DNA of 64,000 nt from Heterodera schachtii (Eukaryota > Nematoda > Chromadorea > Rhabditida > Heteroderidae), in the NCBI GenBank assembly GCA_023374025.1, contig SIJG01000061.1, positions 666,437-730,436 on the forward strand, given 5' to 3'. How positions within the stretch are numbered: the first letter of the stretch is position 1; every line of letters starts with the position of its first letter. A model generated the notes under the pieces. The model was not told the origin of the DNA. It saw only the letters and a list, made by a program, of their open reading frames with translations, and ran no database searches. Position numbers and translations under genes: made by a program. Of this stretch, positions 1 to 12,311 are shown one piece after another.

Positions 1-2264
1 TTTTTTAAAACAATTTGTTTTATCTTGAATAACTGTGTATTTTTATCTGCCTATTCGTTTGACTTCTTCTCATGGACTTGGTTACGCATTTTAAGTTTTA
101 TAAATTATATAAAATTTCTTTTTATGGTAATATTAATTTATCCTTTCTTCAATAAAGTATTCAAATTCGTTTTCAAGCTTATAGGCTGCCAAAGTTTTAT
201 TTTTAGATTTTGTTTCTTCTTGGACACTGTAAGCCCTGGTTCCATTGGAGCATTTCGAAACCATTAAAATTCGAATTAATTTGTTTTATTTTTTGTCAAT
301 TTTTTATTCATTTCTTTTTTTGTTTTTGAACCGACAAATTTATTATATTCTGTTTCAAACTCAAATTCATCATTAATTAATTTAAGAGTTTGAAAATTGA
401 GTTTTGCTTTACATTTGGTTTTATATGCTATCTACTACTTAATCCAGATTATTTTTTGTTTGATAATTTCAAAACCTAACAAATTTAATAATTAGAATTT
501 AATCTTTTTAATTAGGCTTATGAATTTACTCTTTTTAAACCGGTTTCCAAGGACTTAAGGGAAAATTCCTTTAAATTCAAGGACATTTAAAAAATTTTCA
601 TATGCAATAAAAAAAAATTAACTTTTACACAAATGTTTATATTTTTCGCTGGAATTTAAAAAGAAAAAATGTGTGCATATAAAAAAGTTTATTAAAATAT
701 ATTTTAATTATTATTTTCGTTATAAATAGATTATCTTTTGAATCTTCCCCTTACGTTATTTGACCATAAACTTTTTTCTATGTAATGTAAAGTTAACTTG
801 AGCAAAAGGAAAAATATTAAAATAAATTTTCTAAATTTATCAAAAAATTTGGCTCTCGTTGCTTATCTGATGGACTAGAAGAAGCGTAGGATTATTAATA
901 ATACATTGTTACATTGTTAAACACACAATATTATAAAAAACACTGGTAAAATTTTTTTTGATAATAAATGCTATTTTCTATTTTTTTAACAAAAATGCTG
1001 ATTTATTTTTCTTTTAAAAAACTAAGTATTTTCATTTATAATAACGGTTCATTCTATGACTTTTTTGTGACTATTTGACGATTTTTTGTGACTTTTTTAG
1101 TCGACTTTTTGAAGATTTTTAGTGACTTAAATTCCCAGCCCTAGTTATAATCACGTCTTACAATTCACAATTTTTTTACATTTGAAATTAAGAGGTATAA
1201 GAAAATTTTTCAAAAAATAAATAGTATTTTAATTCATTGAGATGGAAATACTAACCCTGTCAAACATTTATTTTAATTAAAACCTTAATACATATTAATT
1301 TGGTCAAAAATTTTCATTATTTGCTAAAAATTCATAAATTGACCATTTTTGGCACAAAACCATTAGCTAATTTTTTAAAAATTCTTTAATTTTTCCGGCA
1401 GCGTATGGCACCACCGAACATCAAAATCTCTCTTTTAATTTTAAATTTACCGTGAAAATCAAAATCACAACTCCATTGCTTTGTGGTAAACTGATAATTA
1501 TGAAAAAAGGATTAATATGTTTTTATATATCATTTCTCTGATAAAGGTTTCAATATAAGCATAAAATATATTTTGTTCGCTTTTCTCCGCCCAATTTATC
1601 AATTTTGAAGCTCAGTGTAAGCATTTTTTGAGAAATGGCGGTTTGTTTAGCATATTTGGCACTTATTAGGTTGTGTAGCATATAATTTATATAGATGTAA
1701 ATATTTAGGATTTTTAGCTCCTAAAAATCATTTTTTGTTAATTGATTTTAGTTTATTTTTGTTTTGTGTTATACTTATTTCATTGTTTGAATTTTTTTTT
1801 TCAATAAAATTAATAACTTATGTCATGTTAGATGACTTTGGTAACTCAAACATTAAATGTATTTTTCTAGTAAATCAAAATTATTTTATAAGATTAAATT
1901 TACTATAGTCTCTAGGGGTTGGAATCTTTTTTTATTTATTTATTTTTTGCTGACTTACTTTTATTTAAAAGTTTCAGGGGAGGGGTCATAAACTGAAAAG
2001 TATCTCTAAACGTTAATTTCTTATTTATATGTTTTTGTAATATTTATTGGAAAATTCAATTAACTAAAATAATAATTTTGAAAACATTTGAAAAGGAAAG
2101 AGGAAAATGAAAATGTGATTAGTTGGGAAGAGGCATTTGATGGAGAATTCTAATGTTGTATTGATGAGAGCAATGCCAATGATGCGAAGAAGGCAAGGCA
2201 AATGATGCGATGAGACAGCGTCGTTTTGTTTCGATTAGCTATGGATGCAGCGAGAGAGTGAGAG

Positions 2265-2410
2265 AAACTCTGAGAGACCAATGAGCCAAGTGAAAGAGAA
2301 GAGAGAAAGAGCGAGTAAGAGAGAGAGAAGAGAGACTGAGATAAAGAAAGATAAGAGTAAGAGTTAATTAGGCGTAGAAAAGAGAGAAAGAGTGAGAGAG
2401 AGAAAATAAT
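2265..2410. repeat. GA-rich purine microsatellite
   Basis: Imperfect GAGA repeats mixed with AAGAGA run for about 140 bases on the plus strand. A shorter copy of the same type lies at 6540-6610. Both are simple purine tracts with no coding signal. Confidence 0.7.
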
Positions 2411-5400
2411 AGAAAAAAAGTAAAAATATTTAACTAAGAAAGTGGAACTGAAATATTGGCAAAAATAGTGGCGAAAATTTGATTAATCATGAACATTTTA
2501 TAAAACCATTAAAAAGTACTGCTGGTTGCCATCGACTTCTGCTTCACGAAAAAGAACAATAAAATTTCTCTCACGGATTATTAAGGAAAAATCAATTAAT
2601 TTGATCTGAGCAGGAATTTACTAATGTTTATTTTTGTTTAATAAACTGCTGTTTTATTTTATTATGTCTCCCTTTTTATTAAGTCTAAAATTTTGTTGAT
2701 TGAATGAGTATTTTTTATCAATGTATTTCATTTTATATTCAAAAAATAATATTAATTTTGGTGCTTATTAAAAACTAATAGGTTAAATAAGATAGTTATT
2801 AACAATTAGACAACAATTTTCGGCGAATTCTTCGATGACTTCTTCTCCCCTGAGTGCAGCAAAGACCCAAGAAATAACCGAGTTTACTTTGAACTCGGAT
2901 GCATTTTAGATTTAAAAAGGTTTATCATTGAAAAAATATAACAACCAAGTAATTAATTACTAATTAGTTATTTAATTCAGGAATAAACAACCATTTATAT
3001 AAGCAGATATATTAAATTATTTACATCAGAATTGCTTCTTCAAAATCTATGTATTTTATTTTCTTGTGATTCCTTCATTTCGCTTCAAACATAACTGTTT
3101 CATAAATTATTTTTATCTGTGAAATTATTATATTATAATTTTATTGTGTCATTAGCAGCACTTTAAATAAACAAATGTCTTGGTTAAATTTTTAGTTTTT
3201 ACTTTAAGGCATCTTTAGGGTATATTAAACTAAAGATATTTTTTGCCATCATAAATGACTCTGTATTTACGAGATCAAAGAGAATGCACTAGAATAACTT
3301 ATTTTATTCGGCATTTTCACATTCATGTCATATGTCATTTTAGTTCTTGCTTTCGCTAAGTTATATTCAAGCTTATGTTATATATATATATATATATATA
3401 GATATATCAAATTTTTATAATTTATACTATAATAATATTTTAGTTAATTTCAATAATTTTTCTCTAGCAATGCGACGGAACTTTTTCGTCTTTATTGCAA
3501 TCTTCCTCTCAGATGCATATGTTTTAATAATTGTAAATTTATTTATTTTTGTAGCATCACAGTTTTTTATTTAATTTTGGTTTTATATTATTATAATGAG
3601 AAACTATTAATTTTTCCATTTATCAATATTTATTTTTGTATAAACATTTTCTTTACAAGAATAATATAAAAATTTTTCTAACCATATTATTAAGATATAA
3701 GAAATGAATTATTATGTTTTATTTTCGCAGTTTATTTTCTATTTAATTTTTATGATGCAAAATGTATATCTCTCTTATTTTAATTATTTAATACATTGAA
3801 ATTTGTTTAATTAATGCATTTTTGTACTTGCGAAGCGCAGGTCATCGCCATTTCTTGCTATGTTCAGCAAAATAATTAATTGTTTTCCATTTAACATTTT
3901 TTTCTATTAAAGTAGAATAAGAATGTAATATTTTGTTATATATACTTTTTTTCATTTTTATTTGCTTTACTTATAATTTCTGCTTAAACTATATATATTA
4001 TCTTTTTAATTATTAAGTGAATAAATTTGGAATTCTTTTTTATTATATGTGTTTCTTATTTATTCCATAATGTCCTCCTTTGTTGATTGACGTACAAAAT
4101 TATTCAACTCTTTCCCTAATTGATTAAATTGCTCTTCGGTAATTTCTGTTAATTGAGTTTTGTGAGTAATTTTTTTGCTATATTATGCGCACCAATTTTG
4201 TGATGCTGCTTCATTTTAAATTAACCTTGCAAATATAATAATTTTTGCAATAAATTTTAAATTCACATTGAGTACATTTCAAAGTTAAAAGGTTTTTATT
4301 ATTTTTATGCTTTACTCGCTATCACAGTTGCAAGCAATTCAGATTAGTGAATTATTATTGTTAACCAATAAAGCAGATCAATTTTTTTTATTTCCTTTAT
4401 TATGTATTTTTATACTTTTTATGAAATAAATGATTTTATACCCGATATATTCTTTCTGGGTCGGCTTTTATCGTAAATACCGTTTCTTTCTTTTATTAAT
4501 ATAAATTTAAGATTTCGACTTTTTTTAATAATTATCTTTCTTTTTGTGGAACAATTAATATATTAAATTCTGCTTTTTTTGTTAAAAAAATTTATTACGA
4601 AGTTTTATGCTAATGTTAACATATTATTTAGTTAATAAACATTTGTGTTTAATTTTGTTCTATTTTAAAAACATAAACTGCTGCTATTCAGTGAAAATGA
4701 AAAAGAAAGATTGTTTTTTTTTATACAATTCTTATTATTTTTAAATTTGCATTCTTAAATTTTAGAATTTTCCTTCATATATTAACATGTATCCTCCATA
4801 CAGTTTAGCATATGCTTTTTCGAGTAAAGTTTGCCAAAACAAAGTCTAGATAAAATTAAATTTATTTATATAACGAAATTTGAATGTATAGCATTTTAAA
4901 TGCTTTATATATTAATTCTTTTTTGAATTTTGAATTTTTTATCATTTTTAATTATTTTTATTATATTTAATTTTAAAGAATTATTGAGAGTGCAATAATT
5001 TTGTTATTTATTGAAAATTCGAAATTTTAATAAAAGATACAAAATTTAATTATAATTTCTTATTTGAAATATTGAGACATAATTTTTAATTTTTTACTAT
5101 TTTATTGTTTTTTTTCTTTTCTTAAAATCATTAAATCCTTTGAAATCAAGAAACGAAATGTGTGTGATATGTGCCGGTGTTGGATTTTCGAACCTCGCGG
5201 AGTGAAATTTATAAAAAAAATTAGTTGTTCTGTTGTTTCATCTTAATTTAAATAAATATTTTTCATTTTATATTTGCTCATACTTTTCGTAATTAGCTTT
5301 TCAATTTTCAATTATTTTATAAAAAATGTTAAATTCAATTTTTTTTAAATATATTTTTACTCTATTTTTTGATTATTTTTCTTTTCAATTTTTTAATTTC

Positions 5401-5958
5401 TCATCACCATAAAATGTAAATGAATGCCGCTTGCTTTCTTATGAAGGTTTTAATACAATTTCAAAAACTGACATAAACCATTTGTAAACTAAATATTTAA
5501 TGGGAAAAAAATATACTTTAAAGAGAAGATTCTGTTCTCATTGATATATCTTTTCGTGAACATAATCCGTTATGAATTTTAAAAATGAATTCACGAAAAA
5601 AATATTTACCATGTTGCATGCCTTAGAGGTATCCCTCCTTTCGTAGGCCTATAACTTTTTTAGTATACACCCTATTAAAACAGCCTTCGCAATTGATGAT
5701 ATGTATACGCCATAGTAAGGTGAATTTCTATTTTTTATACATTACGTTTTCACTTTTTGTACAATAATATTTATTATATATGTAAAAGTTTACTTATTTC
5801 ATCTTTTCATTATTAAACATAAGCAATTTAAAAGATAAAAGATAATTTCATTTGAAGAAAGATCATACAATAAATATTTTTAACTTGGATACTTTTTCGA
5901 AATTATTTCCATATTTTTTTACATATTTCACATTTTCAGCAATTTAAATATTTTTACA

Positions 5959-6031
5959 CTTTGTTTATATAATTTACTAATTTTATAAATCGCTTTTGTT
6001 TATATAATTTACTAATTTTATAAATCGCTTT
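5959..6031. repeat. Two-copy tandem repeat, about 37 bp
   Basis: The block beginning TTTGTTTATATAATTTAC and ending ATAAATCGCT occurs twice back to back with no visible mismatch, which indicates a recent local duplication. Confidence 0.8.
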
Positions 6032-6321
6032 ATATACATGGACTCATAAGAAATTTTAACAAATTTCTGTAATAGGTAGACTCAATTATATATTATTTTT
6101 TTAATAACAGCTAGAGGTGTCTATATGGCCATTTTGCCAGGAATTTTAGTTCAAAGAAGATTTTTTTTAGCTTTCCATATGATAAAATATTCGCAAATTT
6201 TAAAATATATATACTCGGTCTCATCAATAGGATTTGCTCCATTTGACTCTGCTGCTCAATTTGCAAAACATAAATAATTTTTTTAAATATTTTTATGAAT
6301 TTTTACTAATATAAACATGGA

Positions 6322-6459
6322 ATATATATTTTTATGAATTCCATTTTTCTGGTCAATGGCATTTGCCAATTTGTGTCTTGTATAAATATATATTTTTATG
6401 AATTCCATTTTTCTGGTCAATGGCATTTGCCAATTTGGGTTTTGTATTTTTTAATATTT
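6322..6459. repeat. Two-copy tandem repeat, about 70 bp
   Basis: A block containing TGAATTCCATTTTTCTGG and GGCATTTGCCAATTTG is repeated twice in tandem, with differences only near the 3' edge (GTGTCTTG against GGGTTTTG). No gene is associated. Confidence 0.8.
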
Positions 6460-9134
6460 CCGTTAATTTACATTTGACTTTGATGGTCACTTTATTAATT
6501 AATACAATGGAAGATAATTTTTAGAATAAAGAGACAAAAATAAAGAGTAAGAGAGAGAGAGAGATAACAGAGAGAAAAGGGAGATGAGAAAGAGAAACAA
6601 AAGAAAGATTGAAAAAATAACCATAAAAATACAAACTTTGAACTATTTGACGGTGAAAAATTGCGCATTTTTAATGAAGTTATAAAAATGAATGGAAAAT
6701 GAAAATTAGCGACAGAAGAATTTCTAAGTATTTGACTTTCTTATTCCATTCGTAATTTCCAAAAAATCATTAAAATTTTGCAGAAAATGCCTTCGAATTA
6801 TGCAATTGAACTAATAAAATTCAAAAATACATTGCGTTTCACCTTAAACTTTATAAGAAATTCAATTATGTATGTTTATTAATTTAAATCAGAGTTCCCA
6901 AGTGTACTGATTTTTGAGATTTGTCCTGAATTGTAGGGTACCTATCTGAAAAATCAAAAATGTCCTGAATTTTCAGATGGTCCTGAATTTTGAGTTCTCC
7001 AATGAAAATATAAAAAGTGCGATATGTTGTAAATTTATTTAACTTTGATCATTTTAATTTTTTCAGTGAGCAATTTAAAGTTTTTGTAGTAATTTTAAGT
7101 GCATAATCAATTGCTAAAAGAAAAAGAGAACAATAAAAATGGGCGCAGGAATTTTTTTTTAGCTACTTTCGATTTTTGATATGTTCATGTAAGGGTGATA
7201 AATTTTTGAAAATGAAAATTCTGGCTGAACCCTTACAAAGTAACCCCAACTTTTCAAGATTTTTAGCTTTCATAAAAAGAACTAGTAAAGATTATTTCGA
7301 GATCCGACTTTGTGGCTCGGAAAGGATTCGCATGAAAATACTTTCATTTATTTGCCTGTTCATTATAATGTATTTGAAAATAATAAATAAATGAAATATT
7401 TTTTATAAATCATTTATTTTTTCTCAAAATTTTCTTTTATCCATTATCTTTAGAATAATTAAGTTATTAAATTTTTTTTTGTCTCTATTAATTTCTTTTA
7501 GGAATCTATTTTTCATTTTATTTTTAGTGTTTTAAAAGTTTAATAAGTTTTTTTATTTAAATAAAACTATTTAATAAATCTATAATTATATTTTTTTCTT
7601 TTCCATTTCATATTTAATTTACATTTTAAATTTATATAAATTAATTTATTTGTTGATTGTATACCAAAATTATTTAGTTTATTTACAATTAATTTTTTAT
7701 ATATACTTTTTTGTTTTTTGTATTAATTAAGTATTTTTTATATATAATTTAGCAGATTAAATATTATTTCTATTATACTATACATTTTAATAATTGTTCA
7801 TTAGCTCATACAAAAATAAAAAGATATTTAATTTAACAAATATTTTCATATATATGTAAAGAATTATTTAAATTTTAACAAATTATTTACTTTGTATTTT
7901 TACATTACATATATTCTTTTATGTAAAGCCAAATTTACATTCATTTATATATATATTAAATTTAAACTGATTCTCACGAATATTTGATTAAGTAATTGTA
8001 GAAGCAATTTTTCTGCAATTATTTTATTTTTTCTTTGATAAGAAAATAAAAAATTGTATTATCTTTATACAAATAATATTGTCTCAATTCCTTTAATAAA
8101 ATAAAATATTAAAAAAAAATAAGTATTTTATTTACATTAGCATACAGTTGCTAACAGATAAGCAATTTGAAAATATTAAACAAATTTAATTATAAGAAAG
8201 CTTTTTAATAAACTTAATTTTTGCATTTATTCGGCGAAATATAAGTAAATAATATATTAACTAAGTCAATATTGCGGAGTCTCGAAAGGCACTTCTGACC
8301 GGGATATAATTTATTCGATTTTTTCATATTATTGTGATGAATATGTATTTTGCTACAAATCGTATTTGAATGATTGCTCTACGACTCGTCCACGAAAATG
8401 AACTAATCCAAAACTGTTTATTTTCTGGAAACTCTATTGACCTTGGAATTTTTTGTATTTTGTAATAATTTATGTGCTATATCTGTCTGTCACTTCAAAA
8501 AATCATTTTCTATTAAGAATTTTTTTATATTTTCCCCTGTGTTACGGTAATATCACTAAAAATGTTAATTTATTGAATATTTCTCGATTTTTTGGTCTTT
8601 TAAATATGGTTTATTTAAAATGTTAAGATTTTGAATCTAGGTTTAATCTATTTATTTACATTGTGTTTGGTTTAATTGCTATTTTATTTTTAATTAAATT
8701 CAATATTTCCCAAATTTCTTACTTCTTGCATTTTACTTTTATCTATAATTATATATATAGTGTTCTTATTAGGTATTTATTGAAATGAATACCGTTATAT
8801 TTTTATTTTCAAATTGCTCAATAAGCATATAAATCGGTGTAATTAAATTAATTATGCTTTGAATTTAAAAAAGTTACGCATTTCTTTCAAGATAAGGAAC
8901 AGCATATAATTGTTTGTTATAATTTTTCTAATAATTAAAACAGCTATTTCTAATATAAAAAAATATATACTTGAATTGTTTGAATTCTCTATTATTATTT
9001 GATTTTATACATTTAAATGATTTATGTTTAATAATATAAAATTGCTAAATAATCAACCAAAGTACGTAAATTATGTTTTATTTATAATTTAATAGAAATA
9101 AATTTGCTTTTATTTTTTGCGTTATATTTTACAG

Positions 9135-9423
9135 ATTTACCGAAAAATTTATGCATCAAACTCCGTCCCCTAAAAAGCAAAAGTTGACCAACAAGCTCTC
9201 TGGAAAATCTTCAAAGCAAGTACATGCTGGCAATTTATCTCTGCGAAGATGACTGGGAAAACTGTACGAGAACAAAGAGAAAGTTAGACGATTAGAGGAC
9301 GATGACAATGTGACCCTTAGTTTCCAAATGTGTGAGGATTGCGCACGCGTGAATTGCAACGCAACTGACATAATGGCACCAGCGAAGAAACGAAAGATCG
9401 AGGAAAGCTTAAACACTTCATAA
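9135..9423 (+). pseudogene. 3' exon of a basic nuclear-type protein with an in-frame TGA
   Basis: A good acceptor (TTTTACAG) precedes 9135. One frame then stays open to the TAA at 9421-9423 apart from a single TGA at 9250-9252, directly after CGA AGA. The frame encodes basic, nuclear-looking sequence: PSPKKQK near the start, a Cys pair (CEDCARVNC) in the second half, and a KKRKIEE cluster resembling a nuclear localisation signal just before the end. An AATAAA lies about 30 nt past the stop (9453-9458), so this is probably a genuine last exon. The TGA could be a CGA-to-TGA transition in a dying gene. If real translation starts only at 9151 and ends at the TGA, the product is about 33 residues. 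No family is recognised and the upstream exons were not found in the T-rich flank. Confidence 0.45.
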
Positions 9424-9452
9424 TTTATTGTTTTTTGTGTGCTTATCTATTA

Positions 9453-9458
9453 AATAAA
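9453..9458 (+). terminator. Poly(A) signal AATAAA
   Basis: AATAAA lies 30 nt downstream of the stop codon at 9421-9423, before the next gene begins at 9606. Confidence 0.5.
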
Positions 9459-9605
9459 TCGTAGTTCTTTTGCGCAATGATTGGGTGTGAATGACCGTAG
9501 CGGAGTGGGTTGGGTTTGGTTGTTTTGGTTTCCATCTCGACTCATTCACCCTACCCCACCCCCATCTCGTCCAATTTTCAACGAAGAACAATTTCTGTCA
9601 CCGAA

Positions 9606-10515
9606 ATGGAAGCTAATTCGGGATCTTTGTCGGCTTCATTGCAAGCAGCAGAAGCGGAAATTGGCATTCTGAAGGAAATGCTGAAGCTGCAGAATGAAAA
9701 AATGCGGCACCGTTTTGTCAACTTCCGCTCCCGGATAGACCAGCTTGAGGCCTGGGCGAGCGACGTAAGCTGTTAATAGCACCATTTTTTAATTATTACG
9801 GTATGTTTTAGAACAAGCAAACGCAATTTGTGCGTCCCGACACACGCAAACGCGTGTTGTTGGACGATTCACCAGAAATACCGGCAACTTCAAATGCTGC
9901 TGCTTCCGGTAACTTTTTTTAATTGGTTATCAATTTGACATTTCTGACTTTATCCCCACTTTAGGTACACACCAACAATGCTTTCAAGAAGAATTTTTTG
10001 AGGTCAAACTCAAAAAATTCATGAAAGAAAAGTTGGAGGAAGCGAAGGTGTGCGCGGAATTCGCAATTGTGCGGCTGAGTGGAAAATGCGGGAGCAGATG
10101 GATGCTCAGATGCAGGTGGAGCGTGAGCGGAACTGCAAAAATTTGAAGGCGGCACTGGAGGAGCAGAATGCGCGGTGCCGGCGACTGGCTCTTCAAAGCT
10201 TCCGCGCCGCAAAAAAAGGTAGAGAAGAAAATGGGATCTTCAATTTTGGACAACGACAGCGGTGTGACCCCAATATGGGAGCAACACTGCATGTTCTGCC
10301 TTGGCGGCGAAGCAATGTTTGGGAGGAAGGAGTGCGCACACGTCAATGTGTGCGCCGATTGTTCAATTGTATGGGCTGGGGATGATATGTGCAAGTGCCT
10401 AACTTGCCAAGTCCCATGTCAAAATTTTAAATATGTTGGTCCCTCCCCGAATAACCATTTATTTGACTCCATTTTTTTAAATTTTGTTAATTTTTTCTTT
10501 CAATTAGATTGTTAA
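9606..10515 (+). CDS. Coiled-coil plus C3HC4 RING-finger protein, E3 ubiquitin ligase-like
   Basis: Exon 1 is 9606-9764 (53 codons, heptad-rich: SLQAAEAEIGILKEMLKLQ). A 47-bp GT-AG intron follows, then exon 2 at 9812-9908, a 56-bp intron and exon 3 from 9965, all in compatible phase. Exon 3 continues as a charged helix (EEFFEVKLKKFMKEKLEEAK, later QMDAQMQVERERN) and ends in a RING: C-x2-C-x11-C-x-H-x3-C-x2-C-x11-C-x2-C, with visible elements CMFC, CAHVNVCADC and CLTC. RING domains recruit E2 enzymes for ubiquitin transfer; a substrate cannot be read. Two frame changes break exon 3, one around 10030-10075 and one at the A7-GG tract near 10207-10216, so it is either a young pseudogene or carries homopolymer errors. 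A good acceptor (TTTCTTTCAATTAG) at about 10507 suggests a further 3' intron that would remove the hydrophobic tail. AATAAA lies at 10555-10560. Locus A converges on it from the right, 85 bp away. Confidence 0.65.
9765..9811 (+). other. Intron 1 of the RING gene (47 bp)
   Basis: The donor GTAAGC follows codon 53 and the acceptor ends TTTTAG. Both flanking exons stay open when it is removed (phase 0), whereas reading through meets a stop at once. The length is typical of nematode introns. Confidence 0.75.
9909..9964 (+). other. Intron 2 of the RING gene (56 bp)
   Basis: GTAACT to CACTTTAG, a phase 1 intron that joins ...AAAS-G to GTHQQCF. It is pyrimidine-rich before the acceptor. Confidence 0.7.
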
Positions 10516-10554
10516 CCCATTATAAGTAAATTATTTATTTTTTTGTCAACAATT

Positions 10555-10560
10555 AATAAA
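10555..10560 (+). terminator. Poly(A) signal AATAAA for the RING gene
   Basis: AATAAA lies 40 nt past the stop codon at 10513-10515 and 40 nt before the convergent end of locus A. Confidence 0.5.
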
Positions 10561-10599
10561 GAACAAAAAAAATCAAAAAAAATGATCCAATTATTGATC

Positions 10600-12311
10600 T
10601 TAATTTTGAGCCTCCTTGGCCATGCGCCTTCGACGTCTCTCAGCCCCGGTCACATTCTATAATAATAATTATATATTTTTGAACAATGGAAAAAAATGGA
10701 CTACTCACCTTGCCCCTTTTATGTTTTTTGTACGGGGGTTGTCCAGCTGTCCAAGTGGGCCATCTGGAAATGAATAAATAAATAAAATTCTATAGCATTA
10801 TAAAATATTTTGTAATTAGCCAAAATTGCGCCCAATGGTCCGCCATCACCAACTCCGGTTTGCTCCTCGTTGATAAACACAATTTTTCGTCGTCCTCTTC
10901 CATCACTGCTGCAGCCTGCAATTGCATTTGATCGACAATAAAGGCTTTTTTTTCTTCTGCTGCTGTGGTGGTGCGGCTTCCTCCAACAAAATTTCGTCTT
11001 CGTCGTCGTCGTCAATTAAAATCACTTCAACTGCTGCTGGCACAGCTTCCATTTAAATTTGGTTCCCTCTGTCCAGGCTGACCGGGTTGTTCGGGCTGTC
11101 CGAGTAGGCCATCTAGAAATAAATAAATAAAATTCAATAGCATTTTAAAATATTTTTGTAATTACCCAAAATGGCGCCCAATGGTCCGCCATCACCAACT
11201 CCGCCACCATTCTCGTCCATCTCTTCATCTGTTGCTTGTCCGGGTTGTCCAGGCTGTCCAGGCTGACCAGGTTGTTCGGGCTGTCCAGGATGTCCAGGCT
11301 GTCCAAGCTGACCGGGTTGTATGGGTGGTCCATCGTCCAAAACTGGAAATGAATAAATAAATAAATAAAATTCAATAGCATCTTAAAATATTTTTGTAAT
11401 TACCCAAATGGCGCCCAATGGTCCGCCATCACCAACTCCGCCACCATTCTCGTCCATCTCTTCATCTGTTGCTTGTCCGGGTTGTCCAGGCTGTCCAGGC
11501 TGACCAGGTTGTTCGGGCTGTCCAGGATGTCCAGGCTGTCCAAGCTGACCGGGTTGTATGGGTGGTCCATCGTCCAAAACTGGAAATGAATAAATAAATA
11601 AATAAAATTCAATAGCATTTTAAAATATTTTTGTAATTACCCAAAATGGCGCCCAATGGTCCGCCATCACCAACTCCGCCACCATTCTCCTCCAACTCTT
11701 GGTTTGCTGCTGGTGGTGGTGCTGCTTCCTCCAACAAAATTTCGTCGTCGTCGTCGTCGTCAATTAAAATCACTTCAACTGCTGCTGGCACAGCTTCCAT
11801 TTGAATCTGGTTCCCTTCTTCTGCTGCTTGTGGTGGTGTTGCTGCTGCTGCTGGTGCCCCTGGCAAATTCTGGTGGTGATCCTCCTCCTCTTCCATCGCT
11901 TCTTCTGCTGGTGCCGGAGGCACATTTTGTGCTTCTTCTTCTTCTGCTGCTGCTGTTTGTGCATCTTTAATTAATTAATTATTACGAATGAATGTAATCA
12001 ATTAATTTATTTATTTACCGAAAAGTCGACGGTGCGCAGGGTTACGCCCTGGGTAGACTGACTCCACCACTGGCAGATGCCGACCGCTCCAAACAGTGCT
12101 CATCCAAGACTGAGGCTGTTCGGGAAATTGGAAATTGTGCGGCGGCGTGTACCCAAGATCGTGCACTTGGAGCCACGCCGCGTGGATTTGAGGCGCTTGC
12201 TGAATTATTATTATTTTTTTTGTGCACAAATTAAAAAAAAACGGTTATTCTTGCTATATCCACTTCCCACTCAAAAGTGTCATCGCGATAAGGAAAAGAC
12301 CGTGACCGGAT
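10600..12311 (-). pseudogene. Locus A: acidic Ala/Pro/Gly-rich multi-exon gene, decayed paralogue of locus B
   Basis: Exons on the minus strand, 5' to 3': remnant 12311-12250 (matches locus B exon 2, one extra T), 12199-12019 (QAPQIHAAWLQVHD...RRLF), 11964-11641 (poly-Ala/Glu, an Asp run after EVILI, ending GPLGAILG), 11579-11404 and 11342-11166 (tandem copies with GQPGQP collagen-like repeats), about 11112-10823 (chimaeric, frameshifted), 10763-10709 and 10656-10600. The last exon gives a basic tail with ERRRRRMAKEAQ and a KKHKRGK before it, so a nuclear location is plausible. Splice sites recur as GGTAATTA donors and TTTCCAG acceptors. Damage: the donor of the first remnant is lost (AAGAATAACC where locus B has AGGGGTAACA), one T is missing at the end of 11579-11404, a stop falls in the chimaeric exon, and one C is missing in 10763-10709. 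The sequence upstream is replaced by a CCGTGA-rich element. No family is recognised. Confidence 0.55.
11161..11640 (-). repeat. 239-bp tandem duplication containing one exon plus one intron of locus A
   Basis: The unit comprises a GQPGQP-coding exon plus its AT-rich intron. It occurs twice with near identity (11161-11400 and 11401-11640), and a third homologous intron/exon edge lies on each side. Each copy keeps its own acceptor (TTTCCAG) and donor (GGTAATTA). The upstream copy lacks one T at its donor-side edge (ATTTG against ATTTTG), which shifts the frame. The Gly-Gln-Pro triplets resemble collagen-like Gly-X-Y repeats but are only about nine triplets long. Confidence 0.85.

Larger units (their letters stand above)
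1..9134. other. T-rich AT desert, no supported gene
   Basis: The plus strand is strongly T-rich with scattered short ORFs made of Phe/Leu/Ile/Lys codons, as expected by chance in such composition. Local features are a hAT-type element end at 1143, GA-rich microsatellites near 2265-2410 and 6540-6610, a TA run at 3379-3400, and two short tandem duplications near 5959-6031 and 6322-6459. No splice-bounded exon with ordinary amino-acid composition was found on either strand. Confidence 0.7.

Noticed and set aside
5175..5210. GGTTCGAAAATCC-like string on the minus strand, suggesting a tRNA T-arm
   Set aside because: The stem bases around the loop are not complementary and no anticodon or D-arm with matching acceptor stem could be built in the flank.
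11656..11970. Plus-strand Leu/Val-rich frame opposite locus A that mimics a membrane protein
   Set aside because: Reverse complement of the Ala/Glu/Asp-rich exon; no start context, and the minus-strand exon has matching splice sites and a paralogue.
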